NCBI GenBank assembly: GCA_033439265.1 | Contig: JAVTVX010000024.1 | Span: 2,542,001 to 2,606,000, forward strand | Direction: 5' to 3' | DNA: 64,000 nt | Source of the DNA: Dillenia suffruticosa | Taxonomy: Eukaryota; Streptophyta; Magnoliopsida; Dilleniales; Dilleniaceae | Shown: positions 50,215-60,056 of the stretch, in pieces | How the letters are laid out: every line of letters begins with the position of its first letter | Numbering within the stretch: position 1 is the stretch's first letter | Program-made: the position numbers and the translations under genes | Notes under the pieces: generated by a model | The model's input: the letters and a program-made list of their open reading frames with translations, nothing else | Database searches by the model: none | What the model was told of the DNA's origin: nothing

Positions 50215-50275
50215 ACTCGAACTTGAGGTATTTGATTAAGAAATAGAGTATCCGACCACCAACTCAAAGGACTTT
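50215..50275 (-). mobile_element. SINE head relic, relative of the 34997 element
   Basis: On the minus strand TTTGAGTTGGTGGTCGG, TACTCTATTTCTTAATCA and CTCAAGTTCGAGTTTTA align in order with TTTGAGTGGTCGAG, CTTTATTCTCTTAATCAG and CTCAAGTTTGAGTCCTG of the element at 34997-35095. No clear duplication remains. Confidence 0.6.
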
Positions 50276-51260
50276 GATATCGTTACACCTTCGTCACAAT
50301 ACAAATGTTTCTTTCATAACTTTATGACCGATCATGTTTTAATCCTATAACTAGCGAATGTGGTTACCCTGGTTATTGCTAAAAAAACGAATATCTACTC
50401 CCTCAGAATGCAAATCCAGTAAGTTAAGCTAATTAATTGAATATTCTGACTATGATATATAAATATGAGAAATTTTTATTTTAACAACTTATTTTTAAGA
50501 TAAAAATCAAATTCCCTCGTAATATCATATCAAAATTACTAAAAATAAAGTTTACTTAAAATTACGATTTATAATATAAAAAACTTTCTTCTTAATCTTA
50601 ATCACTATTCTTTTGGACGTGCATTTATAAAGTCATCACACTTACCATTAAGCAATCAGAGTCCAAAGTCGGTGGTAGAAATAAAGATGGAACCCAAATT
50701 AGAAGAAAAGGTGAAGGCCGAAAAAGTCAATGACAGTGCATAAAAAAACAGTGAAAAAGGAAAGTGATTCTGGGTTGATGATTATTCATATCATATGAGA
50801 GCAAGGAATATGCATGCCAATGTAAACTATACGAATATAAACCAGGAAAATTAAAATTAATAATCTAGGCTTGCAGCTAATCCAAAATTTAAAATAAATA
50901 ATAACAATAATAATAATAAATAGAGTATGGGAAAAAAATTAACACAACACTTGTAGACATTGGTTTTCAAGTGTGATCTAGGTGTCACAAGGATTCCAAA
51001 ACATGAGTTTGGATACTATCAAAAATCACCATTATTGAAATTTTTGGACTATTCCTATGTATGCAAGCAAGGTGATGTAATCCGGTGGTTGGGGAAAAAT
51101 TTAAACCAAAAGCATTAAGAGAAATAAAATAGTCATCATCTTTAACATGACCCTTCAATATTTTCCTCATCCAAACACAAAGAAATGATTCCAGAATGGT
51201 TCATGATCATCTACTGAAAACATTAACCAAATCCTATGAAAATATATTTTAGTATACAAC

Positions 51261-51647
51261 TTACAATAACATGAAAATAAAAATAAATACAAGAAAGCTT
51301 GCGGCAGCAATTGTGACCGATGATTTCCGGTGATCGGACGACCAACTTGTTGTGGAACCTTGAAGAGGGTGCTTATAGTAGAAAGGAAAATAAGGTAAGA
51401 TAGGGTCAGGAGGAGGAGGTGCATATAAATTAGTGTATGATGGTGGAGGGTAATATGGTAAATTCCCATCCGGTGGAGAGTAGTATGTGGGTGGTGGAGG
51501 TGGCGGCGCAAAAGCTCCAGTGGCCGTGGGCGGCGGTAGACACGGGTATGGGCATGCGTTGCTGTCAGACATCGTTCGGGCAGGACAATCTAGGGTTATT
51601 GTGAGCAAGAAGATAGAGGTGAGCACACGGGTGAGTAGTTTGGCCAT
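51261..51647 (-). CDS. Proline-rich, probably GPI-anchored cell-wall protein (128 aa, single exon)
   Basis: The start at 51647 (MAKLLTRVL) is the first ATG in the frame. Residues 1 to about 24 are a secretion signal (LTSIFLLTITL). The mature part starts with a Cys pair in ACPYPCLPPP, then runs of Pro with Tyr (FAPPPPPPTYYSPP, YYPPPSY, YAPPPPDP), a style of extensin or hydroxyproline-rich glycoproteins whose prolines become hydroxylated and glycosylated. The C-terminus is Ser/Thr-rich (STTSWSSDHRKSS) followed by a hydrophobic tail without charges (TIAAASFLVFIFIFMLL), the layout of a GPI-anchor signal. It should sit at the outer plasma-membrane face or wall. Its function is not known. A TATA-like box lies about 160 bases upstream on its strand. 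Confidence 0.85.
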   Translation of the reverse strand: MAKLLTRVLTSIFLLTITLDCPARTMSDSNACPYPCLPPPTATGAFAPPPPPPTYYSPPDGNLPYYPPPSYTNLYAPPPPDPILPYFPFYYKHPLQGSTTSWSSDHRKSSVTIAAASFLVFIFIFMLL

Positions 51648-51804
51648 GGCGTGAGAAAGGAGAAGTTTGTGAAGGGAAAGAGCATAAAAGAGAGGGTGAG
51701 CGGAGAAGGGCAATATGAGGACCGAGGGCAGACTTAAGAGGGAGTGTGAGTTTTGAACACAAAAAGGGCCAAAAGTTAGGATTGGTGAAGGGCACTCTTT
51801 TTGG

Positions 51805-51820
51805 TATATAATATATTATA
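51805..51820 (-). promoter_or_regulatory. TATA-box-like sequence of the proline-rich gene
   Basis: TATAATATATTATATA on the minus strand lies about 160 bases before the start codon, a usual spacing for a plant gene with a leader of roughly 120-130 bases. It is the only strong TATA candidate between the start codon and the next 200 bases. Confidence 0.5.
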
Positions 51821-52966
51821 GGTGTGTCGTTTGTGATGATTCAGAGCTGCACTCTTGTTCTCCATGCATTGATGTCTCCTTTTTGATCAATTTTCGAGTC
51901 ATGGCCTTGACCCACTTGTAAAACATGTTTCTCTCTTATTGGATTTTTCTTTCATTTTATTTAGAGATTTTATTCCCCTTTGCATTGATAAATGGCAAGA
52001 AGTGTAAAAGACATAATAAAAAAAATGTGCTCCATCATAATAAGTCGCCTAAATTCTTAGAAAATTAAGATTATTTTAATTAATAACAATAATATTTTTT
52101 ATATTGTTTTTATTTAGAGGGGTTATTTTCTTTTCATCAGTTATATTTATGATTAAAAGATGCGTAAAAAAGTCTAATCAATTAAAATGAAAATGAAATC
52201 AATGGGTAATAAGTAGAATGAAGAAGAAAAAGAACAATCATTAAAATTTGTGAAGCATGTATTTAAATTGAATTGGAATTGTTGAATATTGGAAAGATCG
52301 AGAGGAATATGTTCCAAGCGAAATATTTTAGAATGGAAGCTATTACAATGTGAGATGGCATTTCGGAGCTCAATCTATCCAATTCTTTGCCTGAGCAAAT
52401 TGAATTAGTCTTGCATTGCAAAAAATTGCCACGTGGAGAAAGTGGACCAATTGATGATTGAAATAACTCCCAACCATTTTTCACAAAAAAGAACAGCAAA
52501 CAATTTTTTTTTTTTTTATTTTACAGCAGATATCCATCACCGCCCATTATTCTGATTTCATTTGATTAATTCAGTCTGACTACTATGATGTCTATTAAAG
52601 GATTAGTTCTCTCAAATCTCATTTCTTTATTTTCATGATTCAAATTTAAAACTTATAGTTAATGATCCATGGAGTTTCTAGAAGAAAACATTTTTAAAGA
52701 AACAGAGCAAGGAAGAACGAAACAACACGTAAGTGCCCAGCATTATTATGAAAATTTTTTCTTATGTCTGCATAGCCTAAAGAGCTTTTGGAGTGTCCTT
52801 CCTCTTAGAGCCCTTTCTCCTTATTTAAACCAAAAACCATCTTTTAGCTCCATAAACAAGTTCTCTCACTTTCCTCCTTCCTACCTTTTCTCCTCCCCCC
52901 CCCCCCCGGGGCCCCAAAAGGAAAAAAATCCCCTCTTCACTTATTCGTTAATAAAGAAAAAGAAAG
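51821..52966. other. Intergenic DNA, no gene; SINE relic and C13 tract
   Basis: About 52545-52670 resembles the 3' half of the minus-strand SINE family (TTCTGATT ... TTGATTAATTCAG). A run of 13 C followed by GGGGCCCCAAAAGG lies at about 52896-52919. No exon is recognised before the polygalacturonase relic. Confidence 0.45.
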
Positions 52967-53343
52967 ATGGAATTTGGTTTGAGGAGTGTAGCATAAATGC
53001 TTTTTATTGCATTGCTATTTTGGTCCTCAAGTTTTGAAACTTGCAATGCAAGAAGAACAGGCAGGCATTGGAGGCACTGAGGTGTATCAACATCTTTGTC
53101 AAAGAAGAAATGGAAGGGTCATGGAAGTGGACACCACCACCATGGAGGTGGTCGGTCGAAATCGAAAAATCCATCTCCGAAACCTTCACCACCTCTCTCC
53201 AAAGCTCCCCCAGCAAACACCGCACCATCTTAAAGTCCTACACCAGACCCTGATTGTCCATCACCACCTCGGAAAGCTTCTTCCACCATCTTTAATGTCT
53301 TAGATTTTGGTGCTATGGCAATGGAGACACTGATGGTACAAAG
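52967..53343 (+). pseudogene. Relic first exon of a GH28 polygalacturonase
   Basis: One frame from ATG 52967 reads MEFGLRSVA, stop, MLFIALLFWSSSFETCNARR (secretion signal), RTGRHWRH, stop, then KKKWKGHGSGHHHHGGG, a Ser/Pro linker, a third stop, and the start of the catalytic domain STIFNVLDFGA. The next words, GNGDTDGTK, need a 1-base shift, after which a GT donor follows (AAG/GTGACT). This order (signal, RGRHW-type box, His/Lys/Pro linker, FNVLDFGAxGDGxTDDT) is that of exon 1 of At1g48100-type polygalacturonases, which cut pectin in the wall. Three in-frame stops and a frameshift make it dead, and no later exons are visible downstream. The low number of lesions suggests fairly recent decay. 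Confidence 0.8.
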
Positions 53344-54470
53344 GTGACTCTCTAGTGCTTCTCTGTTTGTGCTTAACCAAGCATTTAAAACAATAATTCC
53401 TATTAGTGCTTAACTAAGCATTTAAATTAAGAATTAATCCTAATGTCTTTGACAGGTTTTGCATGATTATCTTAAATTGTGCCTAAAGAATTTCTAAGGT
53501 TGTTCAACTAAATCTAAGCAAAGGAGAAACTATGTTGATTACCATATATGAGAAAGATTACTTGTAGGGAAAAAGTTAAAACATCAACAACACTAAATCT
53601 AGAGTAACATGACTTTACTAGTCATAAAAAGTATCATGTACTGTTATCCACTTTCCGGTGACCGGTAAAGTCTAGCATGCTAATTTGGCATTTTTAGTTT
53701 GAGTGTTTTTTTTTTTTTTTTTTTTTTTGGGTACATATAACATATTTTTGACATATTTGAGGATTAAAGGAGCAACATTTTTATCACCATCGAGTAATGA
53801 CCATCAGTACCCACATAGTATGCACATAAAGAACTTAGGCTCTGGTCTTTCTTGAGACTTGAAGCTATTGCTGTACTTGAAGGCTCATCTGGTCATCATT
53901 TAGGTCATTCAAAGTTCCAGTTAGGAATAACATTGTTCAACAAAATGACATATACGCTACCTCTTCTCTATGCTGAACAAAGGAACAAAGCTATTCTGTC
54001 CGAGCAATAGACCTAAAGAATTGCCTTTTTGAATTATTCAAAAACTTTATGGTGTATTTTTTTCTTAATATAAGGTGTATAAAATATGAATCATGTTCTC
54101 CTGTGTGTGGGTGTCTGTATGTGAGTGCCTTCGGGGGAGGGGGGGGGGGTAGAGAAAACGGAAACCTCCCAAGTACAGGACAACCTTCAATTAGGTGGGG
54201 ACAGCTCATAAAATATTGATTCCGAATATGGGCGGTTGGTCCAGAGTGAAATGACGACACTTAATTTTCTTTCATATTTTACAATTTTTTTATATATTTA
54301 AGACCAGGCCAACCCGTGACCCAAGAAGTTTGAGGATCGGTCCAATAATTGGACAGTTTATGCAATTTGCTTGTTAATACTCGTGGGTCTAAGCAGGTCG
54401 ACCGGCAACCCGTGACCCACGGGTAAGAACAAACCCGGCATAGAATATAATCTCGATCAGCCCTATTGCG
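53344..54470. other. Intergenic DNA after the polygalacturonase relic
   Basis: I looked for later polygalacturonase exons (NTD, DD, GHG and RIK boxes) and saw none. A T24 run followed by GGGTAC at about 53707-53736 may be a minus-strand retroposon tail of the GTACCC-ending type, but no duplication could be matched. A G11 run lies at about 54140-54150. Confidence 0.45.
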
Positions 54471-54803
54471 CTTGATGATGGCCACGCAGGAATGCAGGCA
54501 GTCCTTACTTTCAGCTCTCTTAAAACACAATGATATCCCCTTCCTTTTATTTCCTTTTTCTTTTAGCTCCCTTGTCCTGCAACAGCTCAACTGGTGGTAA
54601 TTTTCCCTTTGTTTTTTTCCTGCATTTTCAAATTGGGCTTCTTCCTCTTTACTTTACATCCTAAACTTCTGAGTTTTTACTTTTTTGATTAGGAACTTAA
54701 TGGGAATGCTGCTCTCATGTTTAATGCCACCGAAGAAGATAATGAAGGGAAGAAAGCATACATGGAGCGTAGGCGCCCTGATTTTTCCAAATTCCGTAAA
54801 TAA
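54471..54803 (+). pseudogene. Relic of the last two MenB exons (tandem partial duplicate)
   Basis: 54471-54497 matches the end of MenB exon 8: GATGATGGCCACGCAGGAAT against GATGATGGCCATGCAGGACT in the intact gene, giving LDDGHAGMQ. After an intron-like stretch with a pyrimidine-rich end and an AG, 54693-54803 matches MenB exon 9: ELNGNAALMFNATEEDNEGK, then KAYMERRRPDFSKF, ending at a TAA five residues earlier than the intact gene. The 3' flanks also agree in places (TATGCAATGTAAG in both). It has the same orientation as MenB and lies 1.2 kb upstream of it, with no earlier exons seen. The donor after the exon-8 piece is GC. Confidence 0.85.
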
Positions 54804-55939
54804 CCTTTATTTTTGAGCTTGAAAGATGGAAACAGAAGTAGCCTCTTGTGGGCTGATTCATTCTGAATTCTATAATTCAGAATGAAAGGACGATAAAGAT
54901 CAAATGAACTAATTTTTTGTATGTTATTTTTTGACTTAAATCTTTTGACTATATATCCTATGCAATGTAAGAGGCAGGAAAAGTTCCCCTACAACCATGT
55001 TTCTTAAGAAAAGGATGGCAGCATCAGTGCAGGTAGCAAGAATTTGTAACTTAGCAGCTTGGGGTCCTCCCTCCTCAATCTTTTTTTTTTTTTTTTTTTT
55101 TTTAAGCAAAATTTCGATTTCAGGGTAAATCAAAATTTAACTGATTTTTGGTGTAGGTTGGGGTTCTAGATTCTTCACGAAACTTGGACAAAGATGAAAA
55201 ATGCTTTAAAGGTTGATACGGAGAAAATTAATGATTGAATTGAGAGAGATGCTATCAAATTAGTAGAAATGGAGGATTATATCTTCTGTGTCTGAAAATG
55301 ATATAAACAAAAAAATTAAAGAGGCAATGGAATAAAGGGCAAAGGAAATTAGATAGCCCAAATTAATCTAAGTTCGTGAGTAGATAAAGGAGCAAATAAA
55401 TACATAAAAGAAAATTATCTAGAGTTTGATCAATACCATATATACTCGAGTTTAAATTATAAATAAAAATCCTGAGCGTATTTATACAGTTTGTTTTACA
55501 ATAATATAAAATCTTAAAATATATTAAATTTATTGAACTCTTTTTTTTAAAAAAAATCGATCAATTATAATTTTAAATATTTAAATCGGCCTATTTTGCC
55601 ATTTGTTATATGAGTTTTTGAAATTTAAATGTTAAAATAATTGGCAAACAAAATATAAGTATAAATAAAGCAACAGCTTTTTATTAATTAATAAATTACT
55701 CAAATTGATATATGTATTGAATTTATTGTTATTATTTTGCCAAATGGGTGAGTTTTATACATCCCAACGACAACCTAACAACGTTATTCATAAAACAAGG
55801 TTATTTTGGGGCTAGTCTGTAATAAAGCAAAATTACTAAGTAAAAGTAGCGCGAAAACAGTCTCGCTCTCCCTCTCTCTCTTTCTCCCTCCCCACATCTT
55901 ATCTAGACAGAACACGAAATCCACTAACATCATCCATAA

Positions 55940-55973
<34 letters not shown>

Positions 55974-56006
55974 CCAATTTGGAATTGATCAAGCTTCTTG
56001 CTTAGA
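54804..56006. other. Intergenic DNA and MenB promoter
   Basis: A T23 tract lies at about 55081-55103. Close to MenB the DNA becomes CT-rich (about 55861-55893 and 55942-55970), as in a plant leader. No other gene is recognised. Confidence 0.5.
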
Positions 56007-58971
56007 ATGGGCATGGAGACCGTAACACGAAGAGTCACCTTGGTGATCAACCATCTTAATCCTGTTCGTACCAGTTCTAATTCGAGCACAATTCGGCTCC
56101 ATAACAATTCAAATTCAATGGACGACGAGTATCACCGGGTTCACGGTCAAGTTTCCGACGATGACGTTGTTTGGAGATTGGTTACTTCTGATTCCAGTAA
56201 ACCCTTCACTGACATCATCTACGAGAAAGCCGTCGGCGAAGGCATTGCTAAGGTAAGACTCAACCTTTTTGAATTCCTACAAATGCTATATTGAATTTTA
56301 TTAACAATGGGTAAAAAAGCTTCCCCTAAATACTGAGCACTTGTTCGTTCCACCATGTTCTCATACAATTGCAGTTTTTGTATGTCCTGTTTACTTATCC
56401 AATTCAAAATTAAAATTCTCAGTACGAATTTCCACATCTCTGATAAAAAAAAAAAAAATCTGTCTACTTGTTTCTTCTTCCTTAGATTACAATCAATAGA
56501 CCAGAGAGAAGAAATGCTTTCCGGCCTCTTACAGTCAAGGAGCTCATTCGCGCATTTGACGATGCTAGAGATGATAGTTCAGTGGGAGTGATCATTCTCA
56601 CTGGGAAGGTAACTTCCATCTGTCTTTTTGGCTTAATCAGAAGAAGCATGTATTATTCTCTTCTTAGAATCATTTCTTACTTATGCCTTACAGTCAAGAG
56701 CATCTGCAAATTATAATATAGGAGAATCATGTCAAAAACTATGATTCATAAGCTTTTCCAGCTAAATAATTTTGTGAACCTTTTTCAGTGTTTGTAATTG
56801 CCCCATGGAATTCTGCAGTTTCATGGCGGTGAAACTCCAATACTGCAGTTGCCCATTTCATTTTAATCATGCTATGATTTTGATGCTGTAGGGAAGTAAG
56901 GCATTTTGCAGTGGTGGTGATCAAGCATTAAGAGGCACAGATGGTTATGCTGATTCAGGAGATGTTGGCCGCCTCAATGTTTTAGATTTACAGGTGCTCA
57001 ATTCTTCATTACAAAGCTGATTGAATTATTCTGCAGACATTACTGTAGATGGAAATGTCTTTTCAGGAGCATGCTTTGTTAACCACGAAATGATCATTTT
57101 TCTTTCTTATTTACAGGTTCAAATCAGGCGTCTTCCTAAACCAGTAATTGCAATGGTAAACTCTTCTACTCTATTCATCAATCACATCTCGATTACTTTT
57201 CCCTTCTCACATTTTTTATGTTTTGTGTTAAATTAGTCATATGCGTCCGGTTTCAGGTTGCTGGATATGCAGTTGGAGGAGGACATGTGTTGCATATGGT
57301 TTGTGATCTAACAATTGCAGCTGATAATGCTGTTTTTGGTCAAACAGGCCCCAAGGTACTCTTCTGGTCTTGTGCTGCTCACTTTCGCTTCAGTTGGCAT
57401 GCTTGCTTTGTGGTTTTTTTTTCTTTTTTTTGCTTTTTTGTTCTGTTCTGTTTGGTTTGGCATGGTGGTATGGCCGCAGAAGACTTTGCTTTTGTTGTCT
57501 TTTTTCTAATAAATTCTTTTCCCCATCTAAAAAAAGGAAAAAGAAAGACTATTTTTCACTAGGCTACCTCTCTTATGCTCATCTTTCCTCCAAATTGTTC
57601 TAGCATATAGCACAATGCTCAATCACATGTTATGTGTTTGTGGTTATGGGTATCACTTATTGTTTTTGGTTGATGTCAGTCTGTTGATTGTGCAGTTAAT
57701 GCAATCTTATTTTGCTATTTACATGACTTTGTCTCCAAATGTCTCAGGTTGGAAGTTTCGATGCTGGTTATGGGAGTTCTATCATGTCACGTTTGGTAAG
57801 CAATAAGCATGTTGTGTAAGAGAACCCTCAACATTTTTAAGAATGCTTCGCAGGCAGCATGTAATGCAAAATGAGTGTCCCCCTTTTAGGACCATAGTGG
57901 ACCTTATCTGCACACTATTGTGCCTGGTACATTGGTTTACATCCAACCTTAGAAACCAAAACCTTGTTATAAGATGAAGACTAAAGTATGTTTCATACAT
58001 GCAATTGGAAAGAGAGGGAATTGAGTAGAAAGAGGGAGAAACAAACAAAATCTGCTTGCCATTTTTTGTTGCATTTTATGTCTTGCTCATTCTTTAGTTT
58101 TGGTCTCAAAAGTTCTGCCTTTGATATGTTAGTTAGGCCAATCTGGAATATGGTTTCAATTAAACAGATTGGACCCAAAAAAGCACGGGAAATGTGGTTT
58201 CTTACGAGGTTCTACACTGCCTCTGAAGCGGAAAAAATGGGACTAGTTAACACTGTGGTGCCGGTGAGCTCATTTTTTTAGACACGAAGGTATAGCCATT
58301 TAGGTTTAATGTTTGTTGATCCTTGTTTGGTAATTGGCTGTGTTTCTCTTTTGTCTAGTTGGAAAATTTAGAAAAAGAAACAGTCAAGTGGTGCCGGGAG
58401 ATCCTTAGAAACAGCCCGACGGCAATTCGAGTGCTCAAATCAGCTCTTAATGCTGTTGATGATGGCCATGCAGGACTGCAGGTACCTTGGCTTTCTGTTC
58501 TTGCCGTAGACAATAAGTGCACCATATACCAACCTTTGGTTGGCTCAGTGAGAAGGGCGTTAAGATCCTTTAATCATATCTAAATTTGACTCGGCATGAG
58601 AACAGAAAAAATCATATTGGGAAATCCCTCAAATAAGGGTCTGACAACGGATCGGTTCAAATTAAATAAGATGAAGTCTCGGATAAAACCAAAATAAATA
58701 AATAAATAAATAAGTGCACCGTATCATCAGACACCATGCCAACACTAATCTACAAATGCATCTACTCTGCTGTTGGCAGTTTCTTCCCCTTCATTTTCCT
58801 TTTCCCTCTTAATTTTTTGGATTTATTTATTATTATTATTTTCTTTCGGATTAGGAACTCGGTGGAAATGCTACTCTGATATTTTATGGCACTGAAGAAG
58901 GAAATGAAGGGAAGACAGCATACTTGGAGCGAAGGCACCCTGATTTTTCCAAATTTCCTAGACGACCATGA
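56007..58971 (+). CDS. MENB: 1,4-dihydroxy-2-naphthoyl-CoA synthase, MenB / DHNS (9 exons, 330 aa)
   Basis: Exons: 56007-56252, 56486-56608, 56892-56993, 57117-57155, 57257-57355, 57748-57795, 58168-58263, 58359-58481, 58855-58971 (993 nt, all phase-0 GT-AG introns). It closes o-succinylbenzoyl-CoA into 1,4-dihydroxy-2-naphthoyl-CoA in phylloquinone (vitamin K1) synthesis. The N-terminus has a PTS2 peroxisome signal, R9-V-x5-H16-L17 (RVTLVINHL). The crotonase fold covers about 75-310: [18 protein letters not shown], the oxyanion-hole stretch [27 protein letters not shown], and the MenB signature [15 protein letters not shown], which tells MenB from ordinary enoyl-CoA hydratases. The C-terminal [12 protein letters not shown] is also typical of plant MenB. 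Length and exon count fit the Arabidopsis gene. A partial copy lies upstream at 54471-54803. Confidence 0.97.
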
Positions 58972-60028
58972 TTTTCGAGTTGATGGTCAAAATGGCCATT
59001 CATGGGCAATTGTGATTGCGATTGAATTGTTAGGAGGTGATATCGGTTTGTTCCATAGGCAAATCTTATCGTGTCTTATGCAATGTAAGGACGTTTTGTC
59101 AAAATTTTTAATCTCCCTCAATTTAGCTTTATTTTATTTTGTTATTTTTATAATATTTTTTATTGAAAAAATATAAAATTTTACAAGTAAAAATCAAGTT
59201 AAACTAATAAAAATAAAATAAAATTGTCATTATATCAATATTTTTTTACAATAGAACAGAAAAAAAATGAATTATAACCATTTGACTCAAAAGAATTACA
59301 AGTTTATTCTGATAGAATTACACCGAGTAGGAGGAAGACTCTACTCAGAGCTCGCCTATAAAGTTTGAACTGACATAAGTTGGTAAACGTATTTTTATTT
59401 GAAAATGTATTTCCATTAAAAATAAATAATAGGATAGAATATGAATTTCGGGGTCTTTGCTTTTTATGTTGAATCATATCAAAGAAAATAAATTGAATAC
59501 TCTTTCTAGTTAAAAAAGGGTTAAATAAATTATTTGTAATCGAAAACGAGCAATTTAATAATTCATATAAGAAAACACTTAATTGAACTATATGTGACAA
59601 TTCAAGAATTAAATAGTAGGGTATTCCAACTCTACTTATTTATTGATTTATGATATTTTTTTTGATGGAATAAGAATTAAATTTCATAATGTTTTGTAAT
59701 CAAATTAAATTATTTTGATGGGAACTTTTAGACTGGTCATGGGAAAATACATACACTCGCACTCTCTCTCTTATTTATTTATTTTTTAACTATAAAAATA
59801 TTTTAAAGATAAATTCATTAAATAAGAAAACGTAGCGTTTGAAGATCTGACTCCGCGTTTTATGTGTCCTAATTCTTGTCGGAAAAGTATTTGGAGTTTA
59901 GGAAACTCGATTAAGGATTGGTGTTGAAGCAAGTTTCCTTATTCCTCCACCCCTGTCCCTAACATTTGTCGAGTTGATGAACTAATTACGCTAGGTTTAT
60001 GAACATCACAATCAGATCCTGAATCTGA
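58972..60028. other. MenB 3' flank and VPS34 promoter
   Basis: The first hundred bases are probable MenB 3' UTR. The rest is AT-rich. The last 150 bases before the VPS34 start are richer in G/C. No other gene is seen. Confidence 0.5.
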
Positions 60029-60037
60029 AAACCCTAG
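60029..60037 (+). promoter_or_regulatory. Telo-box (AAACCCTAG) in the VPS34 leader
   Basis: AAACCCTAG lies 20 bases before the VPS34 start codon, a position where telo-boxes are common in plant housekeeping genes. Its role here is inferred from position. Confidence 0.4.
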
Positions 60038-60056
60038 AACGGAGAAAAATCGAGGG

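Larger units (their letters stand above)
47031..51260. other. 3' flank of the TPX2 gene and intergenic DNA, no clear gene
   Basis: Contains retroposed fragments at 47530 and 47933 and SINE relics. A 76-residue open frame at 47940-48170 reads across the insertion at 47933 and is not recognised. The rest is AT-rich, with (TA)n at about 49387-49411. Confidence 0.45.

Noticed and set aside
53707..53736. T24 run followed by GGGTAC as a minus-strand micro-retroposon
   Set aside because: The tail and end fit, but no matching direct repeats could be found on the two sides.
58482..58583. Extension of MenB exon 8 into its intron (adds VPWLSVLAV and onwards)
   Set aside because: A canonical donor (CAG/GTACCT) ends the exon and exon 9 supplies the conserved C-terminus; the extension is intron read-through.
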